Assembly: GCA_002423465.1 (NCBI GenBank) | Contig: DIWG01000087.1 | Coordinates: 11,637 to 73,413 of the forward strand | Length of the DNA stretch: 61,777 bases | Source of the DNA: Syntrophaceae bacterium UBA6112 | GTDB taxonomy: Bacteria > Desulfobacterota > Syntrophia > Syntrophales > UBA5619 | Reading direction: 5' to 3' | Part shown: positions 35,233-43,447 of the stretch, piece by piece | How the letters are laid out: each line of letters starts with the position of its first letter | Position numbering within the stretch: position 1 is the first letter of the stretch | Notes under the pieces: generated by a model | Told to the model about the DNA's origin: nothing | Database searches by the model: none | What the model saw: the letters and a program-made list of their open reading frames with translations, nothing else | Position numbers and translations under genes: made by a program

Positions 35233-36140
35233 AATTCAAACCTGTATCCGTTTCAGATTATGACATCATCAAGCCGTTCTTTTCCGATAACCCTTATGGT
35301 CTCAGCGTATACTCTCCGGCCTCCATCATCGCCTGGAGCTACGGGACGTTCAAGGTGGATTTCACCATTGACAACGGGGAACTGTTCATTGCGGGTCAGA
35401 AGGAAGGTCACCCGGAATACCGACATCTGATCCTTCCCCTTTCCCGGGAAACCTCATTCACCCCGTCCAGACTGCACGACGTTGCCAGGCGCGCGGGATT
35501 CGACCGGTACTGGTATGCCCCCGGGGATTACCTGGAGACGCTGGATCCCGCTGAACTGGATTCCCTTTTCATTAAAGAGGAGCAGCCGGAATTTCAGGAT
35601 TACGTCTACCTGACGGACGACCTGATCCATCTCCCCGGGAACCGGTTTTCCAAAAAGCGGAACTTGATCCACCAGTTTTCTCGCGAATACCTCCGGAAAG
35701 ACCGCGTGATCGTCGAAGAAATCGATCCGACTGATGTAGAGGAATGCCTGCAATTCCTGGAGATCTGGTGTGATCAGCACGATTGCGACATCGATCAGGA
35801 GAGCAATCTGGCCTGTGAAAAACACGCTGTGATCACCACGCTGAAAAATATGGCCCGCTTTGAATCGAATGGGATCCAGGTGCGTGTGGATGGTAAAATT
35901 TTCGCCTTCGGTATCGGATCGCGACTTAACCGAACGACCGCCACATTGAATTTCGAAAAGGCCGACACCGGAATCAAGGGTCTCTATCAGTTCCTCGATA
36001 ACGAATGCGCCCGAAGACTCTTCAGCGGATTTCGTTATGTCAATAAAGAGAGTGACATGAACATTCCGAATCTTGCGGAATCCAAACAGTCCTACAACCC
36101 CATACTGCGCATCAAGTCGTACATCCTGACCCTCCGCTAA
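35229..36140 (+). CDS. DUF2156 protein (phosphatidylglycerol lysyltransferase C-terminal-like)
   Basis: 303 aa. The sequence has the tandem GNAT-like fold of DUF2156: GNRFSKKRNLIHQFSREY is the family hallmark near the middle, and NFEKADTGIKGLYQFLDNE and YVNKESDMNIPNLAESKQSY lie at the C-terminus. In MprF-type enzymes this domain moves aminoacyl groups from tRNA to lipids; stand-alone copies are widespread with unknown acceptors. No membrane helices are visible. Start coupled to the GNAT gene by ATGA. Confidence 0.82.
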   Translation: MKFKPVSVSDYDIIKPFFSDNPYGLSVYSPASIIAWSYGTFKVDFTIDNGELFIAGQKEGHPEYRHLILPLSRETSFTPSRLHDVARRAGFDRYWYAPGDYLETLDPAELDSLFIKEEQPEFQDYVYLTDDLIHLPGNRFSKKRNLIHQFSREYLRKDRVIVEEIDPTDVEECLQFLEIWCDQHDCDIDQESNLACEKHAVITTLKNMARFESNGIQVRVDGKIFAFGIGSRLNRTTATLNFEKADTGIKGLYQFLDNECARRLFSGFRYVNKESDMNIPNLAESKQSYNPILRIKSYILTLR

Positions 36141-36263
36141 CAGGTTGTTGAAAACCGCTCCATCTGCGGCGTTTCCATTATCCGTCACCGCTTAACGTAC
36201 CAGGATTATCTGGGGACAGATTCCAAATCTTTCCAGGTTCCGGGAATTATTTTCAACAGCCTG
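36141..36263. repeat. 123-bp element bounded by 14-bp inverted repeats
   Basis: CAGGTTGTTGAAAA (36141-36154) and TTTTCAACAGCCTG (36250-36263) are inverted copies matching 13 of 14 bases. The left copy abuts the stop codon of the DUF2156 gene. The inside has no ORF. This end sequence resembles a small dispersed repeat that I recall from other deltaproteobacteria, which suggests a MITE-like or REP-like element. The following 36264-36375 holds nothing recognisable before recJ. Confidence 0.5.
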
Positions 36264-36375
36264 CGAAAGGATCAGAGTGATTCGAGCATCGTCTCGAAGA
36301 TCAGCTGTTCAAAAACAGAATTATTTCGTCGTTCGGAATCATAACCGCGGAGGCTCATCCTCGGATCACAATCGA

Positions 36376-38118
36376 TCAGGAGTTTAGCTGCACCGCAATG
36401 TCCCTCATTTTCAACTGGATTTCCGAAGAGCCATTCCAAGTATTGATCTGCGGCGTGAACACGATATCCAGAACAACAGAGGAAAGATCCTGCAAAAACT
36501 GTCCTTTGCTGAACCAGATGGAATTTCGGGAGACTCCATCCCCGTTGATCCGCATCTTGAGATGGTTGTTCCCGACGATGGAAGGGCAGGCCACACTGAC
36601 ATTCCGAACGCAGAGGATCGGCTCGGGGTTTCGGCTCCCGAAAGGCGCCAGTTGTTCGATCTGGGAAAGGAACTCATGGTTGATGTCGGTTAGGCTGCAC
36701 TGGGCGTCAATGGCCGTGGAGACCGTGAAATCGGTTTCGGGATCATTCTCGCGGAGAATTTCCTGGAGCTGAACGGAAAAGGAAGCGATATCCTCTTCCC
36801 GGATCGAAATGCCAGCGGCATAGCGATGTCCGCCATACGAAATGAGAAGCGATTCACAGCGTTTTAAACCTTCGTAAATATTGAAATCGGCGATGCTCCT
36901 CCCCGACCCCTTGCCGATACCGTCTTTCAAGCTGATCAGGATGGCCGGCCTTCCGAAACGATCGACAAGCCGCGAGGCTACGATGCCGATAACGCCCGGA
37001 TGCCAATTGGGAGAGGAAAAAACCAGTGGACCGATTTCTCCGGGGTCAAATGCGTCTTCCAGCTTCTCCAACAGCTCATGAAAGATCGCCTTTTCCATGA
37101 CCTGTCTTCTCCTGTTGAAGCCATCCAGTTTCCGGGCAAGTTCTTCGGCCTGATCCTGATTTTCAGAGAGTAGAAGCTCGACGGCATCTGTTGCCGAGGC
37201 GATTCGTCCCGCCGCGTTGATTCTCGGAATGAGTGCAAAAGAGGCCTTTGCCGAATCGATCACCTGATGTTCGACTCCGGAGACCCTCTTCAAGGCTTGC
37301 AAACCAACCCTTTTCCCCTCGGAAATCAGATCGAGGCCGATTTTGACAAATATCCGGTTCTCATCCACCAGGGGCGCGATATCGCCGATGGTTCCCAACG
37401 CAACCAGGTCGAGATATTCTCTGAGGTTGGGATAGAATTCGCTCTTCCAGAACCCCTCCTTGCGGAGAACGCTGCGCAGTGCAATCAAAAAATTGAAGGC
37501 GATGCCGACGGCCGCCAAGTGTTTGAATGGGAAACGGCAATCCTTGCGGTTCGGATTGACGGCCGCAACCGCTTCGGGAAGGACGCCTGAAATTTCGTGA
37601 TGATCCAGAATAATTGTGTCCACACCCAGTTGCCGCGCATAGGCGATCGGCTCATGGTCCGATATGCCGCAATCCACCGTAACAATCAACCCGATCCCTT
37701 CCGCGCGAAACCGTTCCACCGCCTCCCGGTTCAGACCATACCCCTCCGTTATCCGGTCCGGTATATGGTAGATCACCCGCGGATGAATCTTCCGGAGAAA
37801 ATGCAACAGAACGACGACCGATGTGATCCCATCGGCATCGTAGTCTCCATATACGACTACCTTTTCGTTGTGGTAGAGACAGCGGACAAACCGGTCGACA
37901 GCCTTGTTCATGTCCTGCATCAGAAAAGGATTGTGAAGATCCCTCAGGGAAGGGGAGAGATAGCGGCGGGCGTCGTCGGGATCACAGATCTCACGGCTCT
38001 CCAGAATCCGTGAAATCAGGGGACTGAGACCCAATTCCCGGACCAGCAGCATCTGAACATCATGGTTTTCCTCCCGCAAACACCAACGGGTCGTGGGAAG
38101 CCTCCTTGCTGTGGTCAT
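36376..38118 (-). CDS. recJ: Single-stranded-DNA-specific exonuclease RecJ
   Basis: 580 aa. DHH phosphoesterase motifs: VVYGDYDADGITS, VTVDCGISD, ILDHHE and LGTIGDIAPL. The DHHA1 domain has GGHRYAAGISI, and the OB-type C-terminus has FGSRNPEPIL. The full length and metal-binding residues indicate an active 5'-3' exonuclease for recombination and mismatch repair. GGGGAAA precedes the ATG. Confidence 0.96.
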   Translation of the reverse strand: MTTARRLPTTRWCLREENHDVQMLLVRELGLSPLISRILESREICDPDDARRYLSPSLRDLHNPFLMQDMNKAVDRFVRCLYHNEKVVVYGDYDADGITSVVVLLHFLRKIHPRVIYHIPDRITEGYGLNREAVERFRAEGIGLIVTVDCGISDHEPIAYARQLGVDTIILDHHEISGVLPEAVAAVNPNRKDCRFPFKHLAAVGIAFNFLIALRSVLRKEGFWKSEFYPNLREYLDLVALGTIGDIAPLVDENRIFVKIGLDLISEGKRVGLQALKRVSGVEHQVIDSAKASFALIPRINAAGRIASATDAVELLLSENQDQAEELARKLDGFNRRRQVMEKAIFHELLEKLEDAFDPGEIGPLVFSSPNWHPGVIGIVASRLVDRFGRPAILISLKDGIGKGSGRSIADFNIYEGLKRCESLLISYGGHRYAAGISIREEDIASFSVQLQEILRENDPETDFTVSTAIDAQCSLTDINHEFLSQIEQLAPFGSRNPEPILCVRNVSVACPSIVGNNHLKMRINGDGVSRNSIWFSKGQFLQDLSSVVLDIVFTPQINTWNGSSEIQLKMRDIAVQLNS

Positions 38119-38248
38119 TTTCCCCGGTCACCTTTCTTGATATACGCCATTGCTCAATCTGCGGCGAAGATCATATCAATGTGAAACCGGTTGTCAAGGA
38201 GAGAATTCCCACATCAAGGTTTGAAAAATTGACCTGTGACAAATTACA

Positions 38249-38281
38249 AGGGCCGGGCAGCTTGATCAAGCCGCTCCGGCC
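38249..38281 (-). terminator. Terminator-like hairpin after rpmB
   Basis: GGGCCGG (38249-38255) pairs with CCGGCCC (38275-38281), extended inside by the palindrome GCTTGATCAAGC (38259-38270). On the minus strand it is followed by TTGTAATTTG, an imperfect U-tract, 25 bases after the rpmB stop. Confidence 0.55.
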
Positions 38282-38306
38282 CGCAATGTTTTACGATTAT
38301 CCCGCT

Positions 38307-38504
38307 TCAGACAGCCTTTTTGAGAAATCCCGAGCGGATGCACCGGGTACAGGCCTTGACGCGCTTGACCTCCCCCGACTTGTCATCGATGCATCGGATC
38401 TTCTGAAGGTTGGGGTACCAGGTCTTCACACTCTTGTTGTTTGCATGACTGACCTTATGCCCCTTAACCGGTTTCTTGCCACATACCTCACAGATTCTCG
38501 ACAT
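38307..38504 (-). CDS. rpmB: 50S ribosomal protein L28
   Basis: 65 aa. Starts MSRICEVCGKKPVKGHKVSHANN, the usual L28 opening, trimmed here in quotation sense to its key parts: CEVC near the N-terminus and CTRC near the C-terminus, which make the zinc-binding CxxC pair of the C+ form of L28. GAGGAG lies 7 bases before ATG 38504. It is monocistronic, flanked by a 135-bp upstream gap and a hairpin downstream. Confidence 0.96.
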   Translation of the reverse strand: MSRICEVCGKKPVKGHKVSHANNKSVKTWYPNLQKIRCIDDKSGEVKRVKACTRCIRSGFLKKAV

Positions 38505-38646
38505 ATCCAAACTCCTCTCTGAAATTCTGCCGGTAACTAAACCAAATCCGGCTGTATTGCAAGCTTTATTTAAGCAATCTGTGTGAATCTCACTGAAACC
38601 CGCTTCTTCCTTCTTCTGTTTTCACGCCGTTCCAAGGGGCCGCTCA

Positions 38647-39957
38647 TCAGTTTCTCATCGAAGGAGGTTGCCCTGTGGCTTCGAGGACCCTCATCCAGAT
38701 GTTTCCTCCCGGATCAACCCTGTTTCCCGAACGAATGATCCTCAGCGGAATATGCACATATTCGTCCTTCATGAGGCCGACAAGCATCCCTGTTTTTCCG
38801 GCCATACCGGCATGAACTGCGTATTGTCCGAGGGCGCCGCAGTACATGCTGTCTGCGGCGTTGGCCGGAACACTGCGGATCATATAACTCGGATCGATGT
38901 ACTTCAGGTTGATCTCCATGCCGATTTTTTTGAAGTAGTCTTCGATGGACGTCTTTAAAAAGATGCCGATATCGAGCAGACGAGGATTCCCGGAGGCATC
39001 TTTTTCCAGGGGCTGCCCCTCCCGCCGGAGATGCTCCTGACCGGCGCCCTCGGCCACCAGGATCACGCAATGCGACCGCTCCCGCAGACGATTCTCGACA
39101 GCCTTGAGAAAACCATTTCCCCCCTCCAGATCAAAAGGCACCTCCGGGATTAGGACGAAATTGACATCAGTCTGCGCCAGGGCGGCTCCGGCGGCAATAT
39201 GGCCGGACTGACGCCCCATGATCTTGACCAGGCCGATACCGTTGGGGGCGCCCCTGGCCTCAACATGGGCGCATTGGATCGCCTTGACCGACTCGGAAAT
39301 GGCCGTATCAAAGCCGAAGGTCTTCTGAATCAGGTTGAGGTCATTGTCAATGGTCTTGGGGATCCCGATCACCCCGATATTGTGACCCCGGCGCGTGATC
39401 TCTTCGGTGATGCACTCGGTTGCCCTCATTGTCCCGTCACCGCCCACACAGAACAGGAGATTCACGTTCATCCGTTTGAGAGCATTGATCATCTCACCGA
39501 TGTCCTGACGACCTCGGGACGAGGAAAGGATCGAACCGCCGAGAGTATTGATTTCTTTTACGTAATCCGGAGTCAGCTCCACGATGGAATGGTGGAATTT
39601 CGGAATGAGACCCTGAAAGCCATAACGTATGCCGATGATATTCGGGACGCCGTATCGGTGATGAAGCTCCATCACGATCGTCCGGACAACATCATTGATC
39701 CCAGGGCACAAGCCTCCGCAAGTCACAATGGCGGCCTTGGTCTTGGAGGGGTCGAAAAAGATCTTATCACGTGGTCCGGCCACCTCCACCGAAAGGGGGA
39801 ATCCGTCCGGATCCCGGAGATGGTTGTACTGGTCGAGATAGATATTGAAAAGGAGCCTTCTGCTTTCCGGTGTGAAATAACTGACATTGATGGGAGAGGG
39901 GATCGTACATTCCCCAAGGCTCTGGATGCTGAAGTCGTCGGATATATCCTTGTTCAT
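38647..39957 (-). CDS. 6-phosphofructokinase (plant/trypanosome-like ATP-type clade)
   Basis: 436 aa. Motifs: TCGGLCPGIND (phosphate-donor loop), GGDGTMRA, PKTIDNDL, MGRQSGHIA and PEVPFDLEGG. The Gly in GGDGT, at the position that is Asp in most PPi-dependent enzymes, favours ATP as donor; the Lys in PKTIDND is shared by PPi enzymes and by plant or trypanosome ATP enzymes. It phosphorylates fructose 6-phosphate in glycolysis. ATG 39957 is chosen for GGGAG at 8-base spacing; the upstream in-frame extension runs into the previous gene. It starts 4 bp after the flavoprotein stop. Confidence 0.88.
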   Translation of the reverse strand: MNKDISDDFSIQSLGECTIPSPINVSYFTPESRRLLFNIYLDQYNHLRDPDGFPLSVEVAGPRDKIFFDPSKTKAAIVTCGGLCPGINDVVRTIVMELHHRYGVPNIIGIRYGFQGLIPKFHHSIVELTPDYVKEINTLGGSILSSSRGRQDIGEMINALKRMNVNLLFCVGGDGTMRATECITEEITRRGHNIGVIGIPKTIDNDLNLIQKTFGFDTAISESVKAIQCAHVEARGAPNGIGLVKIMGRQSGHIAAGAALAQTDVNFVLIPEVPFDLEGGNGFLKAVENRLRERSHCVILVAEGAGQEHLRREGQPLEKDASGNPRLLDIGIFLKTSIEDYFKKIGMEINLKYIDPSYMIRSVPANAADSMYCGALGQYAVHAGMAGKTGMLVGLMKDEYVHIPLRIIRSGNRVDPGGNIWMRVLEATGQPPSMRN

Positions 39958-39961
39958 TATG

Positions 39962-41404
39962 TCAACTCCCCTGTTCTGACCGGAATGCGGAATCAATCCC
40001 GGCAATGATTTCACCCTCAAAACCAAGTCCGGCCCTCAAGATACCACCGGTCAACAACACATTCGGAAGCTGTGTTTTTGGGGAAAGTGTTCTTATACCG
40101 AAAAACGGCCCCCTTCGGGTACGGTATTTTCGATTCACAATTTCCTGATATCTCCTTGAGAGAAAAATCGATTGATCCACACGCAGATAATCAATGCTTT
40201 CCCGCAGAAACGGCAGGAATTCCTCCAGCGAGTTGATGATGTCCATTGCCGCATCTTTCAGTTCCTGATCATTGAGACACAGTGGTGAATCCGAAAGATA
40301 TACCGTGGCCGATATCGCCCGTCGTCCCTCCGGTGCGCGGTCGATTTCACCGGGAAGGCTCATTTGCAGAAAAACGAGGTCCCGGTGAGTCACGGGACCG
40401 TTTCCATTCCGTAACACAATGACATCAGAGCCCATTTTATCCGGGACCCCCCCCTCGTGGACGCCCATATGAAGGCAGAAGGGATAAGCAACCGAACGGA
40501 TGGTGGTGAAACGTCGATTCGGTCCGGGGAGTACCTTTCGAACGGGAAGCAGGAGTTCCAGCTTTTCCCACTGTGCACTGACGATAAGCTTCCTCCCGCG
40601 CAGGGTGGAGGAGGACCCTTCGCACTTCAGGTCTACGGTGATATCCGGTTCCGTCTTGATGCGGATGATCGAACACCCATGCTTCAAAATTCCGCCGTGA
40701 TCCGTAAATACCCGGTGCAAGCCTGCCGTCCAGGCGGTCATTCCTCCACGGCAGTAAAAAAGACCTCGCATCGGAAGTGAAAGGAGATATGCCGCGGAGA
40801 GGGGGAATGGATGGCTGTCCATCTCCAGATGAGACAGAAAGTTCAATTGGGCTTCCAATACCCTCCTGAATACGACACCCTTTCCATCATCGCGCAGAAG
40901 CAGGGAAAAACGACCTGCAATCGCTGCGGGAAGGCGTGCCAGACTGCGGAGGATTTCAGCCGCCCATCCGAGGCGTTCGGTTTTATCTTCTGCAATCCAA
41001 CGTTCAACCAGGTTGCCAACCTTTGAAACAGCCCGATAAAAACGTTTGATCTCCCGTTCCTGTTCGGGAAATTCGCGAATCAGATCTCCGATCAATCGCT
41101 CCCGGTCCGGGAAAAAATCCACCCGATGACCGGGAAGGATCACCTGAAATGCCGGATCCAGGACGCCGCTCGGAGAGATGTCGTCACCGGAGGGCAATAT
41201 ATCCCCGATCTCACGGGAAAAGAGCTGTCGATCCGCCAACCCCGAAAATGGTCTCGGATCAAAGGCAAAAGCGTAACCGGCTTCGCGATACACATTCTCC
41301 GGAGTCCCTTCCATGACCAGAACCGTTTTCCGGCCTTCCCGGACGCAGGTCAGGGCGGCAATCAGAGAACTGAGATCCCGGCCTATGATCAGCGCATCGT
41401 ACAT
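39962..41404 (-). CDS. FAD-dependent oxidoreductase-like protein (phytoene desaturase/CrtISO superfamily) with degenerate dinucleotide motif
   Basis: 480 aa. The general layout fits the CRTISO/phytoene-desaturase superfamily: an N-terminal Rossmann start, a central GLFYCRGGMTAWTAGLHRVF block that matches the G-G-x-x-x-L region, and a C-terminal LPNVLLTGGILRAGLGFEGEI FAD-contact segment. The first motif, normally GxGxxG, reads ALIIGRDLSSLIAALT, with the second and third glycines missing, so FAD binding may be altered. No carotenoid genes are nearby. It sits between purN and phosphofructokinase on the minus strand. Function unknown. Confidence 0.65.
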   Translation of the reverse strand: MYDALIIGRDLSSLIAALTCVREGRKTVLVMEGTPENVYREAGYAFAFDPRPFSGLADRQLFSREIGDILPSGDDISPSGVLDPAFQVILPGHRVDFFPDRERLIGDLIREFPEQEREIKRFYRAVSKVGNLVERWIAEDKTERLGWAAEILRSLARLPAAIAGRFSLLLRDDGKGVVFRRVLEAQLNFLSHLEMDSHPFPLSAAYLLSLPMRGLFYCRGGMTAWTAGLHRVFTDHGGILKHGCSIIRIKTEPDITVDLKCEGSSSTLRGRKLIVSAQWEKLELLLPVRKVLPGPNRRFTTIRSVAYPFCLHMGVHEGGVPDKMGSDVIVLRNGNGPVTHRDLVFLQMSLPGEIDRAPEGRRAISATVYLSDSPLCLNDQELKDAAMDIINSLEEFLPFLRESIDYLRVDQSIFLSRRYQEIVNRKYRTRRGPFFGIRTLSPKTQLPNVLLTGGILRAGLGFEGEIIAGIDSAFRSEQGS

Positions 41405-41463
41405 ATCTTAAACCCGTCCGTACAGGAAATGAACCGTTCAAGAGCAACGCGAACGGGAGGAAG

Positions 41464-42129
41464 CTAAAACCGTGTGAGTGGCGGATTCTGCAGTGCCTTT
41501 TCGGCCGTCCGGTCGACGTTCCGGATCCTGACCCTTCGACCTTCAAACTCGATTCTCCCCTCTGCATAATACTGAACGGCCTGGGGATAAATTCGATGTT
41601 CTTGCTTCAATATCCTTGCAGCGAGGCGTTCGGCGTCATCTTCATCATACACCGGAACAACGGCTTGAATAATGATCGGCCCCGAATCCACCCCTTCATC
41701 GGCAAAATGGACCGTACATCCTGAAAACTTGACCCCGTAATCCACCGCTTTCTGCTGGACATGCGTGCCGGGGAACGCGGGAAGAAGCGCCGGGTGAATG
41801 TTCATGATCCGCAATGGAAAGGCCCGGAAAAATTCACGGGAAAGGATACGCATAAAACCGGCCATCACGACCAACTCTACACCGGCGGTATTCAGGACCT
41901 CGATCATCCGACCGTCAAATAGCTCCCGGGAAGAGAATTCGCGATGATCGACCACTACGGTCGGGATTCCGTGCTTGCGACATCGTTCAAGGGCAAAGGC
42001 GTGGGAATTGTTGCTGACGACAATGCTGATTTCGGCATCCAGCGTCCCCTGGTCGATATGGTCGATCAGGGATTGAAGGTTTGAACCGCTTCCAGAAACG
42101 AGAACGCCGACGGAGACTTTTTTCACCAT
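41464..42129 (-). CDS. purN: Phosphoribosylglycinamide formyltransferase (PurN)
   Basis: 221 aa. Motifs: VLVSGSGSNLQSLID (N-terminal loop), ISIVVSNNSHAFAL, the signature NIHPALLPAFPGTH and GCTVHFADEGVDSGPII. It transfers a formyl group from 10-formyltetrahydrofolate to GAR in purine synthesis. It lies 54 bp after purM, the enzyme two steps later. Confidence 0.96.
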   Translation of the reverse strand: MVKKVSVGVLVSGSGSNLQSLIDHIDQGTLDAEISIVVSNNSHAFALERCRKHGIPTVVVDHREFSSRELFDGRMIEVLNTAGVELVVMAGFMRILSREFFRAFPLRIMNIHPALLPAFPGTHVQQKAVDYGVKFSGCTVHFADEGVDSGPIIIQAVVPVYDEDDAERLAARILKQEHRIYPQAVQYYAEGRIEFEGRRVRIRNVDRTAEKALQNPPLTRF

Positions 42130-42183
42130 GACCGCTTCCCGACTTTAAAAAAAGGGCGTTCCGCCACCCCTGCATCGCATTCC

Positions 42184-43230
42184 CTATGATACAAAGGAGA
42201 CTGTCGTCTGATCGGTTTCCCTTTTTTCAATCGTTCCGATAGGGTAAGCCTTTTCACCCAACTTTTCCAGACGATCCAAAATTTCCGCATGATCCTTGTC
42301 GGCAACGATAATGATCATGCCGATCCCCATGTTGAATACCCGGAGCATCTCTTCCTCATCGATGTCTCCCACCCTGCGGATCAGATCGAAAACAGGGGGG
42401 ACAGGCCAGGATCCCCGGCGGATAACCGCGCGGCAGGGGCCGGGTACGATTCTGGGAATGTTATCGGTAAAACCGCCTCCGGTAATATGGACAATCCCCC
42501 GGATGTTAAAGTTCTTGATGAGATTCATTATTGATTTAACATATATTCTGGTTGGTTTGAGAAGCGCGAGCCCGATGCATTCATCGATACCTTCAATGCT
42601 GTCTTCCGGACGGAGCTTGCCCTCCTCGAAGAGAACGCGCCTTGCTAGGGAAAAACCATTGCTGTGCAGCCCCGAAGAGGCGATCCCGATGATCCGATCC
42701 CCGACCCGTATTTCGGAACCGTCGATCAGTTTGTCCGCTTCGACCACTCCGACACAGAAACCGGCCAGATCATATTCCCCGTCGGGATAGAATCCCGGCA
42801 TCTCCGCCGTTTCCCCACCAATCAGGGCGCAACCGGCCTCCTGGCAGCCGCGAACAAGGCCCTCTAAAATCTGAACCGTCTTCTCGACGACGAGTTTCCC
42901 GGTTGCAATGTAATCCAGAAAAAAAAGAGGTTCCGCTCCCTGGACGACAACATCGTTTACGGACATGGCGACAAGATCGATACCGACCGTATCGTGTTTG
43001 TCCATCATCTGCGCGATCTTCAGCTTGGTTCCCACGCCGTCCGTCGAAGAAACCAGCACAGGATCCTTGATCTTACTAATATCCAGATGAAAAAGACCGC
43101 CGAACCCTCCGATGCTGCTCATCATCTCCCTGCGCGCGGTTGTCTTGATCAAGGGTTTGATCCTCTCCACAAAGGAATTCGCACGATCAATATCGACCCC
43201 TGAATCTCTGTAAGTGATTTTTTTCAGCAT
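42184..43230 (-). CDS. purM: Phosphoribosylformylglycinamidine cyclo-ligase (AIR synthetase)
   Basis: 348 aa. Starts MLKKITYRDSGVDIDRANS (the standard PurM opening). Motifs: STDGVGTKLKIA, GIDLVAMSVNDVVVQGAEP, LIGGETAEMPGFY and HITGGGFTDNIPR. It closes the imidazole ring of AIR using ATP. ATG 43230 has GGGAG 5 bases upstream; an upstream in-frame start at 43281 adds 17 residues foreign to the family. Confidence 0.96.
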   Translation of the reverse strand: MLKKITYRDSGVDIDRANSFVERIKPLIKTTARREMMSSIGGFGGLFHLDISKIKDPVLVSSTDGVGTKLKIAQMMDKHDTVGIDLVAMSVNDVVVQGAEPLFFLDYIATGKLVVEKTVQILEGLVRGCQEAGCALIGGETAEMPGFYPDGEYDLAGFCVGVVEADKLIDGSEIRVGDRIIGIASSGLHSNGFSLARRVLFEEGKLRPEDSIEGIDECIGLALLKPTRIYVKSIMNLIKNFNIRGIVHITGGGFTDNIPRIVPGPCRAVIRRGSWPVPPVFDLIRRVGDIDEEEMLRVFNMGIGMIIIVADKDHAEILDRLEKLGEKAYPIGTIEKRETDQTTVSFVS

Positions 43231-43447
43231 ATGAACTCCCGTGTCGGTTCCGCCGGTATCCGGTCCGGCTGAATGGCCCATCTTTCAACGATGCCGAATG
43301 ATGGATCATCTACAATCAGAAGCGTTTCCCGTTTCTGCGACAATCGCGTCATCTTCTAACCTATGGCCCATTGAAAGTCAATTATTTCCTTGCGGTAAGG
43401 ATAAATATCTGTTAACCAATATAGTGCTTTATACATGATATCATTAA

